In this document: positions 8,201-15,162 of the stretch, one piece after another | Layout: the number at the start of each line of letters is the position of its first letter | How positions within the stretch are numbered: the stretch's first letter is position 1 | Assembly: GCA_037139415.1 (NCBI GenBank) | Contig: JBAXGN010000009.1 | Span: 1-64,000, forward strand | Length of the DNA stretch: 64,000 bases | Source of the DNA: Verrucomicrobiota bacterium | Lineage (GTDB): Bacteria; Verrucomicrobiota; Verrucomicrobiia; Limisphaerales; Fontisphaeraceae | Reading direction: 5' to 3' | Notes under the pieces: generated by a model | What the model saw: only the letters and a program-made list of their open reading frames with translations | Database searches by the model: none | What the model was told of the DNA's origin: nothing | Made by a program: the position numbers and the translations under genes

Positions 8201-10907
8201 CATCAAATATATCAAGGGCATCCGGGACACGAATGGTACCCCGGAGGACTTGTCATTCACGTTACTAAATACCGGGGCAGTCGTCACCGTGCAATTGCGT
8301 AACGATGGCGATATCCAATGCCTGCCGGTCATTCAGGCGTTTGAAAGCGGCGCGGGAGGAACCGCCGTCAAATACTATGACAGTGCCGGACGGGATATCA
8401 CGAGCGCGATCCTCAGCGCCGAGGGATTTGCCGTGACGAATTTCCTGGCCACCGGGGCGGTGACCACCATCTCGGTGGCGGTGCAGGGCACTCCCGCTGC
8501 ACTTTCAAAGACCGTCACGCTTGAAGCGTTTTGGAATCCACAGGATCCCACCGGCTTGGTGCGGGACCGGGTATCTTTGGTGCTGCCGCCGCCGCAAGCT
8601 CCGTTTAACGGCACGCCGGAGGTGTTACCGGGAACCATACAGGCCGAAGATTACGATCTCGGCGGTGAAGGGGTCGGTTACCACGATACCACGCTGACCA
8701 ATGTCTCCGGGCAATACCGTCCCTTGGATGGGGTGGATATCGAAACCTGCTCGGATACCGGAGGCGGTTACAGTCTTGGTAACGTGCTCGCCGGTGAATG
8801 GCTTGAGTACACCGTGAATGCCCTGTATCCCGGCCAGTATCAGTTGGAAGTCCGCACGGCTTCTTCCGGCAATGGTGGCACCTTTCATCTGGAAGTGGAT
8901 GGCGTGAATGTTTCCGGTTTCCTGACCGTGTCCAATACCGGTGGCTGGCAAACCTGGCAGACCCTCACTCGCACCAATGCGGCCATCACCGCTGGGCAGC
9001 ACGTGTTACGCCTGGCCATGGATACCAATGGTGCGACCGGCTATGTCGGTAACTTCAATTGGATGCGCTTCACTTTCATTGATGCCAACAACCCGGTACG
9101 AGCCTATGTGTGGACCAACGCCGCCGGAGGCGTGTGGAGCGGGGCAGGGAATTGGTCCAACGCAGTTGCCCCTCCGGTGGGCGGTAATAGCAACGGCACT
9201 GTCCGTTTCGCTGCGGGAGGAGCCTACAGCGCCAGCAACAACCTTGCCGGTGCCTTTGCATTAAATAGTCTGGAAGCTGCGAATCCCTCTAATGCTGCGG
9301 TTACGGTGGTGTCGGGCGGCTCGTTGCGTTTTGTGAACCAGACCACCACGCTCGCCCTACCGCAGTTGAACCAGAGCAGTGCAGGTGCCTGCGTCATCTC
9401 CAATCCAGTCACGCTGCTGTCGGATCTCACGCTCAATGCCTCGTCCACTGCGCCAGTCACCTTTGCTTCTGAAATATCCGGGGCCGGTGGGTTGGTCAAG
9501 AATGGCAACAACACCGTGATCCTTACCGCGAGCAACAGTTTCACGGGGCTTACCCGGGTGCTGAGCGGCACGCTGCAGGTGGGCAACGGCATCACCAATG
9601 GAAGCCTGGCGGGAGACATCACGAACAATGCCACGCTCGACTTCATCGTGCTTACCAATACAACCGTGACCCAACCGGGCGATATTTCCGGAACTGGCGG
9701 GCTGATCAAAGATGGTTTTGGCACGCTGATTCTGAGTGGCTCCAACACATTCGCTGGCGACCTGAACGTGAAAACCGGCGCGGTCTGGATTACCAGCAGC
9801 TACGGGCTTGGCGTGGGGACCAAGAGCATCTATCTCAACAATGGCTCTCCGGGTCATCCCGAACTTCATCTGGATGGCAGCCTTGGCAGCGTGGTGTTGC
9901 CGTCCTCAATTGCGTTCTTTACCAGTTGGGCGGGTGGATGCCTGTTCAATGAAGCGGGGGATAATGTCATTCAGGGAAACGTCACACTTACCGGGGGCGG
10001 CGGTGATACCGTGATTTACTCCAAGGCTGGCACGCTTACGTTGACCGGGACTTTTGCGCCGAGCACCACCGGGCGGAACCTGCGCTTCTATGGTCCCGGT
10101 GCGGGGCTTGTCTCCGGGACGATTGCGGATGGCGGAACGAACATGCTGGCGGTGGCGGTGGCGGGTGGCATGTGGACTTTTTCCGGGACGAACACGTACA
10201 GTCTCACGACCTCGGTGCAAGGCGGTTCGCTGTGGGTCAACGGCGCGCTTTCGGGCACGGGCGCGGTCAGTGTTGCCGCCAATGCTGTCTTGGGTGGCAA
10301 CGGCTTGATTCGCGGCCCGGTCACAGTGAATGGCGGCGGGCAATTGACCCCGGGCGATACCGATTGCGGCACGCTTACCATCAGCAACGCCTTGACCTTC
10401 GCGGCGAACAGCACGAACCTGATGCGGCTCGCCAAGGCGCTCGGCACCAATGATCAGGTGGCGGGCTTGGGCAAAGTAACTTACGGCGGCACGCTGGTGA
10501 TTACCAACCTGGGTGGCATCCTGGCGGCGGGCGACCGCTTCAAACTGTTCAGCGCCACCAACTACACCGGCACCTTCGCCAAAACCAATCTGCCAGCGTT
10601 GCGCCCCGGCCTCACTTGGACCAACAAACTGTTGCTGGATGGGTCGCTGGAAATTATCGGTGCCGCCGCGCCGCTGCAAATTGTGAAGCCCGCGCTCATC
10701 GGTGCCGGACAAAACCTCAGCTTGAGTGGCAGTGGTGGTCAACCCGGCACCGTATATTATCTGCTGGCCGCCACCAACATCACCACCCCGGGCAGCAATT
10801 GGGTGCCCGTGTTGACCAACACGTTTGACACCAATGGCGGTTTTTCCGCCACCAACACCATCAACCGCACCGTGCCCCGCCGCTTCCTGCGCCTCCAGAT
10901 GCAATGA
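5238..10907 (+). CDS. Giant secreted autotransporter-strand-repeat protein with CBM6 module
   Basis: 1,889 aa, GTG start at 5238; an in-frame GTG at 5286 directly before a good signal peptide (RCLFWLLSVILVPVVGA) is an alternative. Layout: signal peptide; beta-helix region (about 35-520) rich in Gly/Thr/Asn with an autotransporter-associated strand repeat near 355-390 (GLTKTGSGTLTLTATNTFTG); a distinct domain of about 500 residues (about 580-1080) with many Trp/Tyr and barrel-like spacing; a CBM6-like domain (about 1130-1280, starting PGTIQAEDYD); further strand repeats near 1413 and 1484; and a C-terminal beta domain. No PEP-CTERM or autotransporter barrel is seen. Probably a surface or secreted polysaccharide-binding, possibly degrading, protein. 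The middle domain's activity is unassigned. Confidence 0.82.
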   Translation: MQFEQQSAIRVPQSAIVRCLFWLLSVILVPVVGAATIDKTNNADALNLGSSWVGGVVPTAADVAQWSAIVTNANTVNLGANTNWLGLKLTSPGGNVVINGANTLTLGTSGIDLSAATRDLTLNCPLTLAGSQTWNIIGGRALTNSANVSGSGMTLSKEGTGTNVVLSGTFTLQKLAVNTGRFLVKGGTLTVSGGTGAYDSIVVSTDGILEQTGGTVSTPNYLTVGQSTSGGTPQATFSGGSFSSGLDFLIGYAQNGILNVSGSANVTVGNNLRFGQAANATVNLNGGTLTADSLSTGGGSSASVVNLNGGKLRASSAPVTPWWPVISGLTAYVKSGGAVFDDNGQSITINQPLLDGTGGGGLTKTGSGTLTLTATNTFTGPTVVSTGTLIVSGRLSGTTNVTVNSGAKLTGTGVISGAVTIRDGATLDVGPSALTTGSLILSNTSVLDLAIGSANGGTNAVVRVNGNLVLDGQLLVSDAGGLTAGQSYAAFYYTGNLTNNGLTLHPLSAWEVSVDTNTARVVKLLMVRKFPFLEFTNAPATVTALSTNLNVILHGITTNAIWYEVRDATNRLWDYGAHPPSAPWDCTMRHLREGTNTVTVFARPTTGGIASNSVQLILTLSSNTLVRPRPVPAEIWWGGSCHYNLYDTNSNIIGTHSNMEQLTNTVGWDYVKRWHDGFMLHGYVWVNGVAKMTNRSTVGPAISAQLTPLNTRFILEDAWRPQTNNMNYGHSSATGQSGNAALLEGLGFTLSDVTQDYNPQYQDFSQWHPEWPTNNLRVAGTGNTNEISAGYPYTSGQWRDYVTDYQPLRPHVKVGWTWSPVWFSWSNGVSLGTDPGIFNFTNNGTNYSFKWNFYDFMKDAWLVGTSLGSPFAFVSDCPYEYFAEYPGNPGGWSLAQLAANRKKIRDYEAWLWSRGSRHTQICNSYDGGSSNNDTWDLNYKNQSLTVMRTHQQEGGRATRYLFESWYAGPYAVLPETKSGSYANLAMDAIKYIKGIRDTNGTPEDLSFTLLNTGAVVTVQLRNDGDIQCLPVIQAFESGAGGTAVKYYDSAGRDITSAILSAEGFAVTNFLATGAVTTISVAVQGTPAALSKTVTLEAFWNPQDPTGLVRDRVSLVLPPPQAPFNGTPEVLPGTIQAEDYDLGGEGVGYHDTTLTNVSGQYRPLDGVDIETCSDTGGGYSLGNVLAGEWLEYTVNALYPGQYQLEVRTASSGNGGTFHLEVDGVNVSGFLTVSNTGGWQTWQTLTRTNAAITAGQHVLRLAMDTNGATGYVGNFNWMRFTFIDANNPVRAYVWTNAAGGVWSGAGNWSNAVAPPVGGNSNGTVRFAAGGAYSASNNLAGAFALNSLEAANPSNAAVTVVSGGSLRFVNQTTTLALPQLNQSSAGACVISNPVTLLSDLTLNASSTAPVTFASEISGAGGLVKNGNNTVILTASNSFTGLTRVLSGTLQVGNGITNGSLAGDITNNATLDFIVLTNTTVTQPGDISGTGGLIKDGFGTLILSGSNTFAGDLNVKTGAVWITSSYGLGVGTKSIYLNNGSPGHPELHLDGSLGSVVLPSSIAFFTSWAGGCLFNEAGDNVIQGNVTLTGGGGDTVIYSKAGTLTLTGTFAPSTTGRNLRFYGPGAGLVSGTIADGGTNMLAVAVAGGMWTFSGTNTYSLTTSVQGGSLWVNGALSGTGAVSVAANAVLGGNGLIRGPVTVNGGGQLTPGDTDCGTLTISNALTFAANSTNLMRLAKALGTNDQVAGLGKVTYGGTLVITNLGGILAAGDRFKLFSATNYTGTFAKTNLPALRPGLTWTNKLLLDGSLEIIGAAAPLQIVKPALIGAGQNLSLSGSGGQPGTVYYLLAATNITTPGSNWVPVLTNTFDTNGGFSATNTINRTVPRRFLRLQMQ
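5253..5287. repeat. Heptamer-period tandem array, locus 3
   Basis: Five 7-mers: CAATCCG, CAATCCG, CGTTCCG, CAATCCG, CAATTGT. It lies between two candidate GTG starts of the giant protein and would be translated only if the upstream one is used, giving the odd N-terminus QQSAIRVPQSAIV. Confidence 0.75.
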
Positions 10908-10932
10908 CCTGCAGGCAGCCCGCACTTGGGCA

Positions 10933-10978
10933 CCTTCTCCCCCTTGGCAGAAGGATGGGATGAGGGGGCCTGGTGAGG
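10933..10978. repeat. REP-like element, degenerate copy
   Basis: Contains CTCCCCCTTGG followed by GGGATGAGGGGG and GGTGAGG. A related copy lies after enolase at 57666-57711, sharing CCCCCTTG, GGGATG and the G5-6 run in the same order. About three quarters of positions agree by eye. Confidence 0.55.
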
Positions 10979-11071
10979 AGATATGAAACTCCGGGAAGCT
11001 CCTCACCGTCAAAATCCATTGCCTTCGCTGAAGTTCCGCTGTGCAATCTTAACCGTCGGGAGCAGCATGCA

Positions 11072-11284
11072 GTTCCGTACCCCCTCACCCTCGCCCTCTC
11101 CCTTGAGGAGAGGGAAAACCGCTCGCGGCGTTTTGAGATTTCCAATGTCATTCGTGCGCTCCCGCCGCAGACGGATTCTGCGCCGGACGCCAAAGACCTG
11201 CAAGCAACCCATCATCCGCTCCCTCAGCCGCAGAACGGGCCTCCTCTCCCCGAGGGAGAGGAAACAGGTGAGGGGGTACGGAAC
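11072..11284. repeat. Inverted pair of REP-like hairpins bounded by 18-bp perfect inverted repeat
   Basis: GTTCCGTACCCCCTCACC at 11072-11089 is the exact reverse complement of 11267-11284. Just inside each arm is a perfect 8-bp hairpin: CCCTCTCC/GGAGAGGG on the left and CCTCTCCC/GGGAGAGG on the right. The layout resembles a BIME or a small MITE. No transposase is enclosed. Confidence 0.8.
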
Positions 11285-11450
11285 CACAGACCCTGCCCAC
11301 CTCGTAGTTTTCGTAACGCACCAACGCGCTTGATGCAGCCCTGTCCATCTGTAAAACCGTTTTATTTGAGGTTGAATATACGTGCGGTTCCGCATAGAAC
11401 ATCCGTCGCATGACGAACCATTCGATGCCAATACGTAAAATATAAAATTT

Positions 11451-12542
11451 ATGGACTTCATTGACCTGAAAACCCAATACGCGAAATACCAGGCTGAAAT
11501 TGACGCCCGCATGCGAACCGTCTTAAACCACGGCCAATACATCATGGGGCCGGAAATTGTGGAACTGGAAGCCGCGCTGGCCGCCTATGTCGGCGTCAAA
11601 CATTGCCTCACCGTGACCAGCGGCACCGACAGCCTGGAAATCGCTTTGCGCGCGCTGGGTGTTGGACCGGGGGATGAAGTCATCACGGTGCCGTTCACCT
11701 GGATCAGCACCGCCGAGGTGGTTGCGCTGGTCGGTGCCAAACCGGTCTTTGTGGATATTGATTTGGACAGCTACAACATGGATTTAAATCAAATTGAGGC
11801 AGCCATTACTCCACGCACCAAGGCGATCCTGCCCGTGAGCCTGTTCGGGCAAATGCCGGATTACGACCGCGTCAACCAGCTCGCCGCCAAATACAAAATC
11901 CCGGTGATTGAAGACGGCGCGCAAAGCTTTGGCGCCACCCGCAATGGCCGCCGCAGTTGCGGGGTCACGCTGATCGGCAGCACCAGCTTTTTCCCGGCCA
12001 AGCCACTCGGCTGCTACGGCGATGGCGGCGCGCTCTTTGCCAACGACGACGCCCTGGCTAATACCATGCGGGCCATCCGGAACCATGGTGGACTGGTGCG
12101 GCATCATCATCCGCTGGTGGGTATGAACGGCCGCTTCGATACCCTGCAAGCGGCAGTGCTCCTGGGCAAACTCCCCCACTTCCAGGAGGAAGTCGAGGCG
12201 CGCGGACGCATCGGCGCCCGCTACTCCGCCTTGCTCTCCGGCCTTTGCACCACGCCCACCGTGCAGCCCGGCAATACGCACGTTTATGCCCAGTACACCA
12301 TCCGCGTCCCCAACCGCGATGACGTCGGCACCAAACTTAAGCAACAAGGCATTCCCACCGCCGTGTATTATCCCAAGTGCCTCCATGAACAACCCGTGTT
12401 CGCCTCGGCTGGCTATAAACTCGGGGACTTCCCGGTCAGCGAACGCGCCGCGCGCGAAGTCATCAGCCTGCCAATGCATCCGTTCCTGACGGAGGCCGAT
12501 CAGGACCGGATTGTCGCGGCCCTGAAACAAGCTTTGTCCTAG
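11451..12542 (+). CDS. DegT/DnrJ/EryC1/StrS-family sugar aminotransferase
   Basis: PLP-dependent aminotransferase that converts a keto-sugar nucleotide to an amino-sugar nucleotide for a surface polysaccharide. The N-terminus MDFIDLKTQYAKYQAEID and the segment TSGTDSLEIALRALGVGPGD are family hallmarks. The Schiff-base lysine is K184 in FFPAKPLGCYGDGGA, the version seen in WbpE-type UDP-2-acetamido-3-keto-glucuronate aminotransferases. Length 363 aa is typical. A TAAAAT box sits 9 bases before the ATG. It heads a group of glycan genes with the 12592 transferase and the opposing FkbM gene. Exact substrate is inferred only. Confidence 0.9.
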   Translation: MDFIDLKTQYAKYQAEIDARMRTVLNHGQYIMGPEIVELEAALAAYVGVKHCLTVTSGTDSLEIALRALGVGPGDEVITVPFTWISTAEVVALVGAKPVFVDIDLDSYNMDLNQIEAAITPRTKAILPVSLFGQMPDYDRVNQLAAKYKIPVIEDGAQSFGATRNGRRSCGVTLIGSTSFFPAKPLGCYGDGGALFANDDALANTMRAIRNHGGLVRHHHPLVGMNGRFDTLQAAVLLGKLPHFQEEVEARGRIGARYSALLSGLCTTPTVQPGNTHVYAQYTIRVPNRDDVGTKLKQQGIPTAVYYPKCLHEQPVFASAGYKLGDFPVSERAAREVISLPMHPFLTEADQDRIVAALKQALS

Positions 12543-12591
12543 CCCAATCAATTGGACCCAGCCCAACCCGGATTACGACTAATTCCAAAGC

Positions 12592-13524
12592 ATGCAAAAA
12601 CACTCGTATATCACGGACTTTACCGGCATCTGCAACCGGTTGGAGGCGCTCGTGCTGGCGTTTGCCATCCGGGAACGGCATGGGCACGAAATTCGCATTT
12701 CCTGGCCGGAATGCGACGCTTTGCAAGTGGCCGGAGTGCGCGTCAAAAAGCCCGGCTTGTTTAGTTTCTATAACCGCATCAAAATTCGTGATTGTGATGC
12801 CGCCACGTTCGAGCGCCTCAGCCAGTTCCATAACGTGTGGATTCGCGGATTATTCGGCGCCCCGGACGAGCTGGCGGATCGTTGCCTGCCCAAAGTCGCC
12901 GAAAGTTTGAAACTGCTTCCGGCCCTTGCCGAAACCGTACGCAAAACCCTGGCAACCGGAAATCGCCCTCTCGTGGGAGTCCATGTGCGGCGCGGGGATT
13001 TTACTGTGGCCCAAAACGGCCAATTTAATCTGGCCCAGCAAAAGTACAATGCAGTACCGGACTGGCTACTGCTGCATGGCATGAAGTTGCTCAAAGCACG
13101 CTGTCCGGAAGTCAGGTTCTTGATTTGCTGTACCGGGGATCGTCAACATTACCGCGCCTTGTTTGACCAATTCGACTGTTTTTGCGTGGAAAGCCAAAGC
13201 CCCTACGGATACAAGGGACCGGGTCACGCTTCGAGCACGCATCCGGTGGCCGACCTCTTTGCGCTGGCCTGCTGCGACGTGGTCCTTGCCACCCCGGCTT
13301 CCTCCTTTTCCCATTGGGCGGCCAACGTGCTAGGCAAACCGGCGACGGTTATCATGCCCCCAGGCGAAGTATCCGACTCGGCGCCCCGACTGGTCAAATG
13401 CAAGCTGGGACAAACCCGCCTGCCCAAATGGAACACCGCGAGCCGCAACGGCATCGGGGTGGAAGTGATTCAAAGCGCCAAGGACATGCCGATGCCGGGC
13501 GTGCCGCATACGGAATGGCTGTAA
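12592..13524 (+). CDS. Predicted fucosyltransferase-like glycosyltransferase (HxRRGD motif)
   Basis: 310 aa cytosolic protein. Residues near 127-136 read VGVHVRRGDF, the conserved nucleotide-sugar motif of GT11/GT23/O-fucosyltransferase-type enzymes, and the N-terminus has a degenerate glycine/Asn loop (TGICNRLEAL) where GT11/NodZ proteins have GLGN. A later segment around residues 225-250 (VADLFALACCDVVLATPASS) resembles the second Rossmann half. Probably adds a deoxyhexose to a surface glycan with the aminotransferase product 49 bp upstream. It converges on the FkbM gene with only 18 bp between them. The family is inferred from motifs. Confidence 0.65.
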   Translation: MQKHSYITDFTGICNRLEALVLAFAIRERHGHEIRISWPECDALQVAGVRVKKPGLFSFYNRIKIRDCDAATFERLSQFHNVWIRGLFGAPDELADRCLPKVAESLKLLPALAETVRKTLATGNRPLVGVHVRRGDFTVAQNGQFNLAQQKYNAVPDWLLLHGMKLLKARCPEVRFLICCTGDRQHYRALFDQFDCFCVESQSPYGYKGPGHASSTHPVADLFALACCDVVLATPASSFSHWAANVLGKPATVIMPPGEVSDSAPRLVKCKLGQTRLPKWNTASRNGIGVEVIQSAKDMPMPGVPHTEWL

Positions 13525-13542
13525 GGTAAACCCGTGTTGACT

Positions 13543-14286
13543 TCAGTGGCCGCGAACCAGCACCCGCAACTTCTTGGCCGCGATGTTGATGGGCGTATTC
13601 AGATTCACCCGGCGCCAGAGGGCGAGGCGTTCACCAAAGGAGGTGAGGTTAAACGTGGTACCCGCCGGCACGTACCAGTTGTTACAGCCGGTACGTTTGA
13701 CCAGACGGTAACCTTTATTCGTCACATATCGGTGAACACTCAGGCTTTTGAGATGGTCTTCGATCAACATCAGCGAGGGATGGACTTTTTCCAGGGAAAA
13801 ACCGCGTAAAACCTCCAATTCCATCCCTTCCACATCAATGGAAAGAAAATCTATCTTGGGCGATCCGGCTTGCGCCAGAATTTTATCGAAGGTGGTCACC
13901 TCCACGGTTTCCTGACGCACGGCGGTGGGGGCCTTCTCACGCGGGCGCAACGCGGCAAACATGTCGTTGGCGGGTATGCCAATGGTCATGGGTCCGCAAT
14001 CCTCCGGTGCCCCCAGGGCAACCTGAAATACCCGGCTGCGCGGGCGCTTTTCCCGGAGCAGTTGGGCGCGTGCGGAAAGCGGTTCCACCAGTAACCCACT
14101 CCAGCCTTGCCGTTCAAAAAACCAAGTCTGGCTGAATTCAAAGGGGTCGTTGGCCCCGATCTCGACAAAGAAACCGTCCTGCTTTTTGCCAAAGAATTCC
14201 CAAATCAAAACATCCTCGCCAAATTGCGAGCTGGACTGAATCTGCGATTCAACATGCGCCGGAGCCATACGGGCACATGTACGCAC
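13543..14286 (-). CDS. FkbM-family methyltransferase
   Basis: SAM-dependent methyltransferase of the FkbM family, which O-methylates sugars or polyketides. SAM-binding motif I is FVEIGANDPFEFSQT (about residue 40), and the family's second signature DFLSIDVEGMELEVLRGF lies near residue 145. Length 247 aa; an in-frame ATG at 14268 is an alternative start. Its first 82 bases overlap, in another frame, the tail of the degraded DUF4338 frame on the same strand, so the present upstream region was probably created by that element's decay or insertion. The adjacent glycan genes suggest a surface-polysaccharide substrate. Confidence 0.85.
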   Translation of the reverse strand: MRTCARMAPAHVESQIQSSSQFGEDVLIWEFFGKKQDGFFVEIGANDPFEFSQTWFFERQGWSGLLVEPLSARAQLLREKRPRSRVFQVALGAPEDCGPMTIGIPANDMFAALRPREKAPTAVRQETVEVTTFDKILAQAGSPKIDFLSIDVEGMELEVLRGFSLEKVHPSLMLIEDHLKSLSVHRYVTNKGYRLVKRTGCNNWYVPAGTTFNLTSFGERLALWRRVNLNTPINIAAKKLRVLVRGH

Positions 14287-15152
14287 TTTGAGCGGACGGT
14301 GTCAAACTCCAACCAGTCAAAAAGCGAGCCGTCGAGCCTTGGCTGCTCCAGTTGGCTAACTTTGAGCGGGCTGCGCGCTCCGCCCCCCTCGTCCTCGGCT
14401 CCCTGGCAGGCCTGCGGTAATTCCCGCGCGCACATCAACCTGCACGCTTTGGGGGCCAGTTCTTTAAGCCAGAGCTTCTTGGGTCGCCCATTGGGGACGT
14501 AAAAGTCGGTGTGGTCCTGGGAGTAGCCTTTGGTCAGCCCGGCCGGCACCCAATTGGTCGCCTTGTAAACGGTGCCCGCGTGACTCTCCGGATCGCTAAA
14601 GCTTTCGTCCAGCAGCGGCCGATACCCGTGTTGGCCTTCCCACTGGCCGACCAATTCACGCCTCCCCGCCCCCAGGCACTGGCTGGCCAGGTTTGGCCGC
14701 CGCGTCGCTTCTAACACCAAAAACCGCCGCAGTTGAACCACCAGCTTCAACCGCTTGGAACGCGTCACCGCATCCCAGCCCACCGTTTTATCCCGCGCCT
14801 TCAAATGCCAGGCTGCCGCACACCACACCAATACCGTCACCAAGCGCCCGTCCTGCCGCACCAACTGACAGAGCCGGTCGCCGGCTTCCCGGCCCACCCC
14901 CAATCCGTGCTCCCGTCCCAGCGCCGCCTTGGCCTGACGCCAATCCGACGCGGAATGTGCCACGGTGACTTCGCTGTCGCCCAAGCGCTCCGCTTTGGAC
15001 GTGCGGCCGACCTCGCTAGGTTTCTTCACCAGCCTATGCCAACATTTTCGGGGCCTGCTGTTTAGCGATTTCTTTTTCCCTATGCCGGTCGGCGGTCTTT
15101 GACCGCCAGCCAAACGCCCTGGGTGTGAGGGGGCTTTGCTTTCGCTCTCCAC
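14205..15152 (-). pseudogene. DUF4338/DruA-like remnant of a transposase gene
   Basis: Residues about 80-245 are a clear DUF4338 (DruA-like) core: AGDRLCQLV, AAAWHLKARDKTVGWD, RRPNLASQ, GYRPLLDESFSDPES, ATNWVPAGLTKGY and YVPNGRPKKLWLKEL. In relatives this domain is often the front half of a longer protein continuing into an ISAs1-like DDE transposase through a SPLxVSQL linker. Here SPLKVSQL (near residue 262) is followed by about 45 unrelated residues and a stop inside the FkbM gene, so the catalytic part is gone. The N-terminal 75 residues also lack the usual helical region and HYLG motif. I read it as a two-end-truncated relic. It does not indicate a Druantia system, since the DruE helicase is absent. 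Confidence 0.6.
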
Positions 15153-15162
15153 GAAGGCTTTG

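Larger units (their letters stand above)
10908..11450. other. 543-bp gene-free spacer with REP-like repeats
   Basis: No convincing gene. Frames open on both strands have compositions that follow the repeats, not protein. The spacer holds a degenerate REP-like copy (10933-10978), an inverted pair of REP-like hairpins (11072-11284), and an AT-rich tail (11425-11450) with TAAAAT 9 bases before the next start codon. Confidence 0.7.

Noticed and set aside
9906-11012. 368-codon minus-strand open frame
   Set aside because: Antisense to the giant repeat protein; its repeats mirror those of the real gene.
10973-11413. Overlapping open frames in the spacer after the giant gene
   Set aside because: They translate the REP-like repeats (Pro/Arg/Glu-rich) and have no coding signature.
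14205-15152. Druantia defence system because of the DruA-like domain
   Set aside because: No DruE helicase or other Dru genes nearby, and the frame is a truncated transposase-type fusion.
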